Assembly: GCA_944385455.1 (NCBI GenBank)
Contig: CALWXI010000165.1
Location: 1-5,698, forward strand
From: an uncultured Oscillospiraceae bacterium
Lineage (GTDB): Bacteria; Bacillota; Clostridia; Oscillospirales; Oscillospiraceae
Direction: 5' to 3'
Length of the DNA stretch: 5,698 nucleotides
Position 1 is the first letter of the stretch; the number at the start of each line of letters is the position of its first letter. The notes beneath the pieces are model-generated. The model was given only the letters and a program-made list of their open reading frames with translations. It was not told the origin of the DNA and made no database searches. Shown here piece by piece: positions 1 to 5,698 of this stretch. The position numbers and the translations under genes were made by a program.

Positions 1-472
1 GTGCGATCAGTTTGCCAAGGGGGCCAGGGAAGCCGGACATCAGGTGGAGAAAATCCGGGTGCAGGAGAAGAGCATCTCCCCCTGTCTGGCATGCTACGGC
101 TGCCGGGGCACCGGGGCCTGCGTTCAGAGGGACGATATGACGGATCTGCTGGACAAGATGGTGCAGGCCGATGTACTGGTGCTGGCAACGCCGGTGTACT
201 TCTACTCCATGGACGGCCAGCTCAAGACCCTGATCGACCGCACCCTGCCCCGGTATACCGAGATCCGGGACAAAGAAGTCTGCTTCATTGCCACCGCCGC
301 AGCCGGCAAGGGTGCCATGGAGCGGACGATGGACGCCCTGCGGGGATTCACCGATTGTCTGCCTGGCGCCCAGGTAAAGGGCGCCATCTACGGTTCCGGC
401 GTTTACCAGAAGGGGGAGGTCAGGGAGACCAAAGCGTTTCAGGAGGCTTGCCAGCTGGGCAAAAAGCTGTAA
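1..472 (+). CDS. Flavodoxin-fold iron-sulfur flavoprotein (NADPH-dependent FMN reductase-like), 5' end cut off by window
   Basis: This is the 3' part of a gene that enters from the left. The first full codon is at 2, the stop is TAA at 470-472, and 156 residues are visible. The protein belongs to the flavodoxin/NADPH-dependent FMN reductase superfamily, cytoplasmic enzymes that use FMN to pass electrons from NAD(P)H or ferredoxin. The N-terminal beta strand and phosphate-binding GSP-type loop are missing because they lie outside the window. What remains shows a compact cysteine motif CLACYGC....C (CX2CX2CX5C, bases about 92-130), then a hydrophobic strand and the FMN-contacting loop ATPVYFYSMDGQLK (about 185-226), and a final helix. 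The cysteine spacing matches that described for methanogen iron-sulfur flavoprotein (Isf), where it binds a 4Fe-4S cluster, so a cluster is likely here too. The third gene downstream has the same motif. An ATG at 44 is internal and not the start. The fold is firm; the electron donor and substrate are unknown. Confidence 0.88.
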   Translation, partial: CDQFAKGAREAGHQVEKIRVQEKSISPCLACYGCRGTGACVQRDDMTDLLDKMVQADVLVLATPVYFYSMDGQLKTLIDRTLPRYTEIRDKEVCFIATAAAGKGAMERTMDALRGFTDCLPGAQVKGAIYGSGVYQKGEVRETKAFQEACQLGKKL

Positions 473-481
473 ACCCAAAGG

Positions 482-487
482 TATAAT
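482..487 (+). promoter_or_regulatory. Possible -10 promoter box (TATAAT) ahead of the SLH-flavodoxin gene
   Basis: A perfect TATAAT lies in the only AT-rich stretch of the left half (about 481-510), 40 bases before the ATG at 527. I find no convincing TTGACA-like -35 at 16-18 bases upstream, and no TG extension. It could mark a separate promoter for the SLH-flavodoxin, second flavoprotein and dehydrogenase genes, or be chance in AT-rich leader DNA. Confidence 0.35.
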
Positions 488-511
488 GTTTGATTTTTAA
501 ATACACATTCT

Positions 512-518
512 GAGGAGG
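512..518 (+). promoter_or_regulatory. Strong ribosome binding site for the SLH-flavodoxin gene
   Basis: GAGGAGG ends 8 bases before the ATG at 527, an ideal Shine-Dalgarno spacing. It fixes the start and gives a protein that begins directly with a classical signal peptide. Confidence 0.8.
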
Positions 519-526
519 ATCTTTCC

Positions 527-1615
527 ATGAAGACCTGCAAGCGTTTCTGGGCCCTGCTGCTGGCCCTGGCCCTGACATTCAGCCTCAGCGTCACAGCCTC
601 CGCCGCCGTGGAGGACACCGGCTTTTCCGACGTGGACGCGGACGACTGGTTTGCGGAGTCCGCCGTTTACGTCCGAGACAACGGCATCATGAACGGCACC
701 GGCGCCGCCACTTTTAACCCCGACGGCACCACCAGCCGGGGGCAGATTGCCGCCATCCTGTACCGGGCCGCGGGAAGCCCCGCGGTCTCCGGCGGCACCG
801 CCTACTCTGATGTGGCCGGGGCAGCCTACTATTCCGAAGCCGTCCGGTGGGCCTCCGCCAACGGCATCGTCACCGGCTACGCCGATGGCACTTTCCGGCC
901 TGACGATCCCATCACCCGCCAACAGCTGGCTGCCATCCTCTGGCGCTACGCGGGCAGCCCTGCGGCGGAGACCGGCGCGGACTACGCCGACGAGAGCATC
1001 ATCGCCTCCTATGCCGGCACGGCGGTGGACTGGGCACGGGATGCCGGCGTCATCTCCGGCCGGGACGGCAACCGGTTCGACCCCAGCGGCCGGGCCACCC
1101 GGGCCCACGCGGCGGTGATCCTCCACCGGTATCTGGAGCTGATGGGTCCCGGCACAGAGGAAACGCCGGAGATCCCGGAAGATTCCGGTGAAACACGGGT
1201 GCTGGTGGCATATTTCTCCGCCACCGGCAACACGGAATCCGTGGCGAACTGCATCGCCGAGGCCACCGGGGGAGACTTGTTTGAAATCACCCCGGCAGAG
1301 CCCTACACCTCTGATGACCTGAACTGGACGGATGACAACAGCCGGGTCAGCCGCGAGCATGAAGACGAATCCCTCCGGGAGGTGGAGCTGACCACCACGG
1401 AGGCGGAGAATTGGGACAGCTATGACACCGTGTTCATCGGCTATCCCATCTGGTGGGGCATCGCGGCGTGGCCGGTGGACAGCTTCGTGGAGGCCAATGA
1501 CTTCACCGGCAAAACCGTGATCCCCTTCTGCACCTCCTCCAGCTCCGGCTTGGGAGAGAGCGGGCAGCGGCTTGCCCAGCTGGCCGGCACCGGGAACTGG
1601 CTGGAGGGCCAGTGA
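527..1615 (+). CDS. Secreted SLH-domain protein with C-terminal flavodoxin domain, apparently shortened by an in-frame TGA
   Basis: The protein is 362 residues as read. Residues 1-27 form a signal peptide: basic MKTCKR, a leucine/alanine-rich core, and an AxA-type site near 24-27. Three S-layer homology repeats follow (about 31-82, 91-144, 151-203), each with FSD/YSD-like openings, a G-rich turn such as GYADGTFRPDD, and TSR/ITR/ATR motifs. SLH repeats tether proteins to secondary cell-wall polymer. After an acidic, proline-containing linker (about 206-222) comes a flavodoxin domain with phosphate loop SATGNTE (231-237) and aromatic FMN-contact loop YPIWWG (306-311). It would therefore be a wall-attached flavodoxin on the outside of the cell. 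The chain stops at ..NWLEGQ, where related flavodoxins continue with an R/K-F segment and a last helix. That segment is present in frame after the TGA, up to TAA 1673-1675. Either the last helix is lost, the TGA is an error, or it is read through. Architecture is firm; how FMN is loaded outside the cell is unknown. Confidence 0.9.
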   Translation: MKTCKRFWALLLALALTFSLSVTASAAVEDTGFSDVDADDWFAESAVYVRDNGIMNGTGAATFNPDGTTSRGQIAAILYRAAGSPAVSGGTAYSDVAGAAYYSEAVRWASANGIVTGYADGTFRPDDPITRQQLAAILWRYAGSPAAETGADYADESIIASYAGTAVDWARDAGVISGRDGNRFDPSGRATRAHAAVILHRYLELMGPGTEETPEIPEDSGETRVLVAYFSATGNTESVANCIAEATGGDLFEITPAEPYTSDDLNWTDDNSRVSREHEDESLREVELTTTEAENWDSYDTVFIGYPIWWGIAAWPVDSFVEANDFTGKTVIPFCTSSSSGLGESGQRLAQLAGTGNWLEGQ

Positions 1616-1675
1616 TTCCCCTCCGGCACAGCGGATGCCGATGTTCAGGCATGGGCAGCTGCTTGGGGTCTGTAA
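1613..1675 (+). pseudogene. In-frame continuation of the flavodoxin domain beyond the TGA (likely lost C-terminal tail)
   Basis: Reading on in the same frame after TGA 1613-1615 gives 19 codons, FPSGTADADVQAWAAAWGL, then TAA at 1673-1675. With an Arg in place of the TGA (CGA differs by one C-to-T change) this reads GQRFPSG...DVQAW, which matches the usual end of flavodoxins of this class (G-K/R-F-S-G, then an amphipathic helix with a W). The restored TAA is immediately followed by the AAGGA ribosome binding site of the next gene, as expected for the original gene end. It is annotated separately because the reading frame as given stops at 1615. Confidence 0.7.
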
Positions 1676-1680
1676 AAGGA
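1676..1680 (+). promoter_or_regulatory. Ribosome binding site for the second Fe-S flavoprotein
   Basis: AAGGA lies directly after the TAA at 1673-1675. It is 10 bases from ATG 1691 and only 4 from GTG 1685, so it does not fully settle the start. The ATG has the more usable spacing. Confidence 0.55.
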
Positions 1681-1690
1681 AGCGGTGTGG

Positions 1691-2323
1691 ATGAACGTAT
1701 TGATGGTCAACGGCAGCCCTCACCGGGAGGGGTGTACCTACACAGCCTTGTGCGAGGTGGGGGACGCGCTGAATACCTGCGGCGTGGATACGGACGTGAT
1801 CTGGATCGGCAGCCGTCCTCTGTCCGGCTGCATCGCCTGCCACAGGTGCTCCGAATTGGACCGCTGCGTGTTCCAGGATTCCGTCAACGACTTTCTGGAG
1901 ATCGCAGGGGACTATGACGGCTTCGTGTTCGGCTCCCCGGTCCACTGGGGTGCCGCCTCCGGCGGTATTGCCTCTTTTCTGGACCGGGCCTTCTACGCCG
2001 ATCTGAACGGCGGCGGCAGCCGCTTCTACCTGAAGCCCGCCGCGGCGGTGGTCTCCGCCCGGCGGGCGGGCACCACCGCCGCCTGGGATCAGCTCAACAA
2101 GTATTTCGGCCTGATGCAGATGCCCATCATCGCCTCCCGCTACTGGAATATGGTCCACGGCACCACGCCGGAGGAGGTGCGGCAGGATCGGGAGGGAATG
2201 CAGACCATGCGCATCCTGGGCCGCAATATGGCCTTCTTTCTGAAGTGCAAGGAAGCCGCCCTGGCTCACGGCTTGGGGCTTCCTGCCCAGGAGCCGTTCC
2301 AATATACCAACTTCATTCGCTGA
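1691..2323 (+). CDS. Iron-sulfur flavoprotein, flavodoxin-like NAD(P)H-dependent FMN reductase family
   Basis: A complete 210-residue protein from ATG 1691 (GTG 1685 would add two residues). It starts MNVLMVNGSPHREGCT, the first strand and FMN-phosphate loop typical of NADPH-dependent FMN reductases. Cys47, 50, 53 and 59 form a CX2CX2CX5C motif like the 4Fe-4S site of methanogen Isf, so the protein probably carries FMN plus one cluster and shuttles electrons in the cytoplasm. The second FMN loop is GSPVHWGAASGGIASFLDR (81-99). The C-terminal part has helices and ends PFQYTNFIR, as in full-length family members. I chose ATG 1691 because the homologous start is M-x-V-L and the AAGGA spacing is better. 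The stop (2321-2323) touches the ribosome binding site of the alcohol dehydrogenase, so the two are very likely co-transcribed and translationally close. Family is secure; the partner and substrate are not. Confidence 0.9.
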   Translation: MNVLMVNGSPHREGCTYTALCEVGDALNTCGVDTDVIWIGSRPLSGCIACHRCSELDRCVFQDSVNDFLEIAGDYDGFVFGSPVHWGAASGGIASFLDRAFYADLNGGGSRFYLKPAAAVVSARRAGTTAAWDQLNKYFGLMQMPIIASRYWNMVHGTTPEEVRQDREGMQTMRILGRNMAFFLKCKEAALAHGLGLPAQEPFQYTNFIR

Positions 2324-2329
2324 AAGGAG
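2323..2329 (+). promoter_or_regulatory. Ribosome binding site deciding the alcohol dehydrogenase start
   Basis: AAAGGAG begins at the last base of the preceding TGA and sits 8 bases before ATG 2338. It supports 2338 as the start rather than the upstream in-frame ATG at 2245, which lies inside the preceding gene and has no family-like sequence after it. Confidence 0.8.
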
Positions 2330-2337
2330 CGTTTTTC

Positions 2338-3486
2338 ATGGAAAACTTTGTCTATGAGTACCCCACCAAGGTCTATTTCGGAAAAGGGGCGGCGAGGCAG
2401 CATCTCGCCGGTATTCTGTCCGGCTATGGTCCCAATGTGCTGCTGGCCTGCGGCGGCGGCTCCATCAAGGGAAACGGCATTTATGAGGAGCTCACCGGTA
2501 TCCTGAAGGAGGCAGACAAGACGATCATAGAATTTTCCGGCATCATGTCCAACCCCACCTGGTCCAAGGTGCAGGAGGGAGCCAGGCTGGCTCGTGAAAA
2601 CAAGATCGACCTGGTGTTGGCGGTGGGCGGCGGCAGCGTCATCGACTGCTGCAAGATCGTCTGCGCCCAGGCCGTCACCGACGAGGATCTATGGGAGCTG
2701 GAAATGGTGCGGCACAAGGCCCCTTCCGCAGTTCCCATCCCCTTGGGTGCGGTGGTCACCGCCTCCGGCACCGGAGCGGAGATGAACGGCGGCGCCGTCA
2801 TCACCAACGAAGACGTCAAGATCAAGGGCGGGATGTTCGCTTCCGCACCCCGGTTTGCCATTCTGGACCCGGACTACACCATGAGCCTGCCCCGGATGCA
2901 GGTGCTCTCCGGCGCCTTCGACACCCTGAGTCACGCCATGGAGACCTACTTCGGCCGCTCTGACCGGGACAACGTCTCCGACGAGGTGGCTCTGGCCGTC
3001 ATGCGCAGCACCGTGGTCAATATGCGCACACTGCTGAAGGACCTGAACGACTACACCGCCCGGAGCAATCTCATGTGGACCTCCGCCATGGCGGAGAACG
3101 GCATCCTGAAGGCGGGCCGGGTCACCGACTTTGAGTGCCACCAGATGGAGCACCAGCTGGGAGCGTACACCGACTGCAACCACGGTCAGGGACTGGCGGT
3201 GCTTCACCCCGCCTACTACCGGCACATCGTGAAGGACGCCCCGGAAAAGTTCGCTTGCCTGGGGAAGGCCGTCTTCGGTGTGGAGGGGCCTGACGCAGCG
3301 GTGGAGGCCCTGGCCGCTTTTATTCAGGAGTGCGGACTGCCCACAAAGCTGACCGGACTGCACTCCAGGGTGGAGATCACCCCGGAGCTTCTGCGGCAGA
3401 TAGCGGACAGCACGAACCTTCTGCCCAACGGCCCCCGGCAGCTCACCCATGACGAGGTTTATGAGATCCTGAGGGAGTGCCTGTAA
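2338..3486 (+). CDS. Iron-containing (group III) alcohol dehydrogenase, YqhD/BdhA butanol-dehydrogenase type
   Basis: A 382-residue cytoplasmic enzyme of normal family length that interconverts aldehydes and alcohols with NAD(P)H. It opens with the typical MENFVYEYPTKVYFGKGA. The N-terminal dinucleotide-binding domain shows CGGGSIKGNG (38-47) and AVGGGSVID (95-103). The first motif carries the small Gly/Ser residues seen in NADPH-using YqhD, which hints at NADPH preference. GTGAEMNGGAVI (144-155) and LDPDYTMSLP (176-185) are further family signatures. The helical C-terminal domain supplies the metal ligands Asp195, His199, His268 and His282, with His272 also conserved in family style, so the enzyme appears intact. 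It follows the Fe-S flavoprotein by 14 bases and is the last gene of the plus-strand cluster. Its place beside flavoproteins suggests it disposes of reducing power or detoxifies aldehydes. The natural substrate cannot be read from sequence, so no gene symbol is given. Confidence 0.95.
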   Translation: MENFVYEYPTKVYFGKGAARQHLAGILSGYGPNVLLACGGGSIKGNGIYEELTGILKEADKTIIEFSGIMSNPTWSKVQEGARLARENKIDLVLAVGGGSVIDCCKIVCAQAVTDEDLWELEMVRHKAPSAVPIPLGAVVTASGTGAEMNGGAVITNEDVKIKGGMFASAPRFAILDPDYTMSLPRMQVLSGAFDTLSHAMETYFGRSDRDNVSDEVALAVMRSTVVNMRTLLKDLNDYTARSNLMWTSAMAENGILKAGRVTDFECHQMEHQLGAYTDCNHGQGLAVLHPAYYRHIVKDAPEKFACLGKAVFGVEGPDAAVEALAAFIQECGLPTKLTGLHSRVEITPELLRQIADSTNLLPNGPRQLTHDEVYEILRECL

Positions 3487-3509
3487 GACCCATCCGGCGC
3501 ACATGGGTC
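3487..3509. terminator. Hairpin right after the alcohol dehydrogenase stop (possible weak terminator)
   Basis: GACCCAT (3487-3493) and ATGGGTC (3503-3509) are a perfect 7-bp inverted repeat around a 9-base loop, starting at the base after the TAA. No T-run follows on either strand, so it is not a classical intrinsic terminator. Its position between convergent genes suggests transcript-end processing or termination. Confidence 0.4.
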
Positions 3510-3531
3510 CTGTTGACGCGGGAGCATGGAT

Positions 3532-3558
3532 CCGCGGCAGATCCCGCTGCCAGCGCGG
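3532..3558. repeat. GC-rich inverted repeat in the convergent intergenic region
   Basis: CCGCGGCAG (3532-3540) can pair with CTGCC...GCGG (3547-3558), giving 9 base pairs with a 3-base bulge and a 6-base loop. A competing arrangement pairs GCGGGA (3518-3523) with TCCCGC (3542-3547). Neither is followed by a T-tract. It may act as a bidirectional transcript end together with the hairpin at 3487. The rest of 3487-3571 shows nothing else. Confidence 0.3.
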
Positions 3559-3571
3559 TCCGGCCGTGATG

Positions 3572-5008
3572 TCATTTCACAGCTCGCCAAGCCGCGTCCT
3601 GCCGCTCCTTCGCGTTCTCCAGGTCCTCAAAGTCCCCCAGATCCCGCAGGTCCACATGGGAGGCCTCCACCCCGGCGTTTGGATGCTCCGCCCGCTGGGC
3701 CAGGGTGGAGGGATAGCGCCCCTCCAGCTGCCCCCGGACGCTTTCGGCCCGCAGGCGGCACACTTCCAGCAGGGTGTCCACCGCCAGCCGGTGGTCCTCA
3801 TAGGAGCAGAAGGCGGTGGGATCGGCCTCCACATAGGGGGCGATGAGGGCCTGCGCCTCCCGGATCACCGCCTCACACCGGCCGCTCTCCAGATACTCCG
3901 TGAGGAACTGGTCGAAGCAGGCGCGGTACCGGGCAAAGTACTCGTCGTTCTTCATCAGGTTGTGATACAGGGGCCGGTTCCGCATGACCTCCCCGGAAGC
4001 GGGGGTGTTGATGGGCCAGTTGAGGAGCACATTGGGGTCCCGGATGGGGTCCGTCATCCCCAGGGCATAGGTGCCGAAGGCCAGGTTGTAGTCCCAGGGC
4101 AGGATGGAGAGCACCCCATCCTCCTCGTAGAGGAAGTAGTTGTGTCCGGTGTGGCCCAGGTAGCTGTCCCAGTTCATCACGAACACCTGGACCACAAAGT
4201 ACCGCAGGACTTCGTCCACATTGACCGCCGTCTCCAGATTCTCCCCGGAGTCCAGGGTCTTCAGCGCTTGAATAAGCCGCGTCTGATCCGCCGTGTCCAC
4301 GTCGAACCTGGCGTTTTCAAAAAGATTGGGGTAGCTGGACGGGTCATCGTCCACGTACCGCAGGGCCACGTCGGCGTTCTCGGCGCTCAGGGAGATGTAG
4401 TCCGGCTTGTAGAGCTGCCCGTGGTCCGCGCCGAAGTTCCGCCGGGCGAAAGCCTCCTCCGGCTCCTCAATGGCCAGGAACAGCCCCCAGGGCTGGCCGT
4501 TCACCGTCACCCATACGAAGCTCCGCAGGGGCGCGGGCACCCCCATGTACTCCATCATGTCGTAGGCCAGCCAGGTTTTCAGACAGCTGTTGTCCTGAAA
4601 AGAGGCGTCCAGGGAGAATTTGTCCAGGCCGTGGTAATTCCCCCCGTCCGCATAGTGGTCAAACTCCAGCTTCAGGCTGTACCGGCTCAGGCCGTATTCC
4701 TCCGTCAGCCGCCGGGAGTTGTTCCCCTTGGCCCGCAGGCCCACCTGGCAGAATTCCTCTTCATCGATGACCACGGTACAGGGGACGTATTCCTCCTCCG
4801 GCGCGTCCACAAGGAACTGTGCCCAATCCTCCACCCGCAGGTCCACGGTATGGACGCGGCTGCCGTCAAAGAGGCGAGAAGCGTACTCCGGTGCGGCGGA
4901 GGCGGGCCGAAGGCCCAGTGCCTCCCCGAAGAAGAGCAGGCCGGTGAGGATCAAGGCCAGCGCCATGGCCAGGGCGCAGAGCCGGTCGATGTGCTTGCAG
5001 CGGATCAT
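3572..5008 (-). CDS. CotH kinase-family protein with N-terminal signal/anchor segment
   Basis: A 478-residue protein from ATG at 5008. A hydrophobic segment (about 10-30) followed by an ASAA site (37-40) indicates export or membrane anchoring, so the main domain faces outside. The CotH domain (about 50-430) shows GLRAKGNNSRR (90-100), LKLEFD (112-117), the GLDKFSLDASFQD segment (127-139), a G-x-PWGLFLAIEEPEE stretch (171-185), and the core NWDSYLGHTGHNYFLY (279-294) and ILPWDYNLAFG (302-312). Asp281 and Asp306 lie where the catalytic and metal-binding aspartates of spore-coat CotH kinases fall, so activity is plausible. CotH proteins are atypical protein kinases in Bacillus spores, but in anaerobic Clostridia many are surface proteins of unknown target. 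The open frame extends upstream to 5089, but that part overlaps the DUF4956 gene and precedes the hydrophobic start. ATG 5008 leaves a 4-base gap after that gene, with only a weak TGAGG, so translational coupling is likely. Confidence 0.9.
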   Translation of the reverse strand: MIRCKHIDRLCALAMALALILTGLLFFGEALGLRPASAAPEYASRLFDGSRVHTVDLRVEDWAQFLVDAPEEEYVPCTVVIDEEEFCQVGLRAKGNNSRRLTEEYGLSRYSLKLEFDHYADGGNYHGLDKFSLDASFQDNSCLKTWLAYDMMEYMGVPAPLRSFVWVTVNGQPWGLFLAIEEPEEAFARRNFGADHGQLYKPDYISLSAENADVALRYVDDDPSSYPNLFENARFDVDTADQTRLIQALKTLDSGENLETAVNVDEVLRYFVVQVFVMNWDSYLGHTGHNYFLYEEDGVLSILPWDYNLAFGTYALGMTDPIRDPNVLLNWPINTPASGEVMRNRPLYHNLMKNDEYFARYRACFDQFLTEYLESGRCEAVIREAQALIAPYVEADPTAFCSYEDHRLAVDTLLEVCRLRAESVRGQLEGRYPSTLAQRAEHPNAGVEASHVDLRDLGDFEDLENAKERQDAAWRAVK

Positions 5009-5012
5009 GGCC

Positions 5013-5687
5013 TCAGCCCATGTAGTCCCCGTTGTAGGAGACCAGCACCACATGGTCCACTCCCGCCATGGCCCCCAGCTCGTTGACAAAGCCGGTGTCC
5101 GCGTCCTTCAGCCGCACCTCGAAGTTCAGCTCGATCTCCCCCGGGGAGACCGCCTTGCTCTTCAGGTTCAAGCGGCGCACCCGGGCCTCCACCAGCGCGC
5201 GGACCTGGGCCTCCTCTTCCGGTGACGCGCAGCGAACCACCAGGATGTAGGGGGACTCCCCGTTCTTCTGCCGGGAAAACACCAGCAGAACAATGCCGAT
5301 GAAGAGGCTCCCCAGCACTGCCAAAGGGATCAGCCCTGCGGCCAGCACAATACCCGCCGCAATGGACCAGAACAGGAAGGCGATGTCCATGGGCTCCTTG
5401 ATGGCGGTGCGGAACCGCACGATGGACAGAGCGCCCACCATGCCCAGGGAGAGGACGATGTTGCTGGTCACCGCCAGGATGAGCAGGGTGGTGATGAGGG
5501 TCAGGGCGATGAGGGTCACGCCGAAGCTGGGGGAGTACATCACCCCGCTGTAGCTTCTCTTGTAGATCAGAAAGATGAACAGGCCCAGCAGGAGGGCCAG
5601 CACAAGGGCCAGGGCGGTGTCCAACAGGGAGACGCTGTCCAGGCGCTCCAAAAAGCTGGACTTGAAGATATCCTGAAAGGTGGTCAT
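5013..5687 (-). CDS. DUF4956 domain membrane protein
   Basis: A 224-residue integral membrane protein. Hydrophobic segments lie at about 22-42, 55-75, 103-119 and 119-138, with a shorter one near 76-90. The family hallmark is SLGMVGALSIVRFRTAIKEP (80-99) followed by MDIAFLFWSIAAGI. The C-terminal 80 or so residues (145-224) are soluble and look like an alternating beta-alpha-beta unit ending VDHVVLVSYNGDY, perhaps an ACT-like or ferredoxin-like regulatory domain as in MgtC-type proteins (inference). The biochemical role is unknown. DUF4956 genes recur beside CotH and VTC-type polyphosphate polymerase genes, suggesting one membrane system. ATG 5687 is the only sensible start. The 11 bases upstream show no ribosome binding site, and reading GTG GCC CGC CCA TGA across the start gives an ATGA overlap with a possible upstream gene, which would fit coupled translation. 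Confidence 0.88.
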   Translation of the reverse strand: MTTFQDIFKSSFLERLDSVSLLDTALALVLALLLGLFIFLIYKRSYSGVMYSPSFGVTLIALTLITTLLILAVTSNIVLSLGMVGALSIVRFRTAIKEPMDIAFLFWSIAAGIVLAAGLIPLAVLGSLFIGIVLLVFSRQKNGESPYILVVRCASPEEEAQVRALVEARVRRLNLKSKAVSPGEIELNFEVRLKDADTGFVNELGAMAGVDHVVLVSYNGDYMG

Positions 5688-5698
5688 GGGCGGGCCAC

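Noticed and set aside
448..462. TTGCC-AGCTG-GGCAA inverted repeat with following A-run near the end of the first gene
   Set aside because: The stem is only 5 bp, lies within coding sequence before the stop codon, and has no T-run on the plus strand.
1613..1615. Selenocysteine or reassigned TGA
   Set aside because: The equivalent family position is Arg/Lys rather than Cys, I see no clear SECIS-like stem just after it, and neighbouring genes use TGA as a true stop.
1685..1690. GTG start for the second Fe-S flavoprotein
   Set aside because: It is only 4 bases from AAGGA and adds two residues before the family-typical M-x-V-L start; possible but less favoured.
497..2302. Long minus-strand open frame (601 codons) opposite the SLH-flavodoxin and Fe-S flavoprotein genes
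   Set aside because: It spans two recognisable plus-strand genes and has a low-complexity G/A/V/H/P-rich product with no known domain; it is a by-product of GC-rich codon use.
2245..2337. Upstream in-frame ATG for the alcohol dehydrogenase
   Set aside because: It lies within the previous gene, lacks family similarity, and a proper ribosome binding site precedes ATG 2338.
3503..5086. Long plus-strand open frame (527 codons) opposite CotH
   Set aside because: It mirrors the CotH gene almost exactly, and its product is V/Q/H/P/G-rich with no domain; the CotH motifs on the other strand are clear.
5009..5089. 27-residue N-terminal extension of CotH
   Set aside because: It overlaps the end of the DUF4956 gene, is tryptophan-rich shadow sequence, and would put the signal/anchor segment too far from the start.

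Overview
The window is GC-rich, with densely packed genes and strong GAGG/AAGGAG-type Shine-Dalgarno sites. It holds an SLH-domain surface protein, Isf-like flavoproteins and a DUF4956/CotH pair. Together these suggest a high-GC anaerobic Clostridia of the Oscillospiraceae type (Flavonifractor/Lawsonibacter/Oscillibacter-like gut Firmicutes). That placement is inferred from gene content and codon style; there is no rRNA or other marker here.

Left part (1-3486, plus strand): a redox cluster of four genes read in one direction. It starts with the 3' end of a flavodoxin-fold Fe-S flavoprotein. Next is a secreted protein with a signal peptide, three SLH repeats and a C-terminal flavodoxin domain. 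Then come a second Fe-S flavoprotein with the same CX2CX2CX5C spacing and an iron-containing (YqhD/BdhA-type) alcohol dehydrogenase. The last three are spaced like an operon. The likely theme is flavin- and NAD(P)H-linked disposal of electrons and reduction of aldehydes or other small organics, with one flavodoxin outside the membrane. The substrate is not evident.

The main anomaly is in the SLH-flavodoxin gene. It ends at an in-frame TGA (1613-1615) exactly where flavodoxins of this type have an Arg/Lys. The same reading frame then continues for 19 codons that look like the missing C-terminal helix, to a TAA at 1673-1675. That TAA abuts the next gene's ribosome binding site. It looks like a recent CGA-to-TGA nonsense change (or a base-call error); readthrough is less likely.

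Middle (3487-3571): an 85-base convergent intergenic region with two GC-rich hairpins but no T-tracts.

Right part (3572-5687, minus strand): a DUF4956 membrane protein followed 4 bases later by a membrane-anchored or secreted CotH-family kinase-like protein. In Clostridia this pair usually sits downstream of a VTC-type polyphosphate polymerase gene, which would lie just beyond the right edge. No RNA genes, mobile elements or CRISPR arrays were seen.
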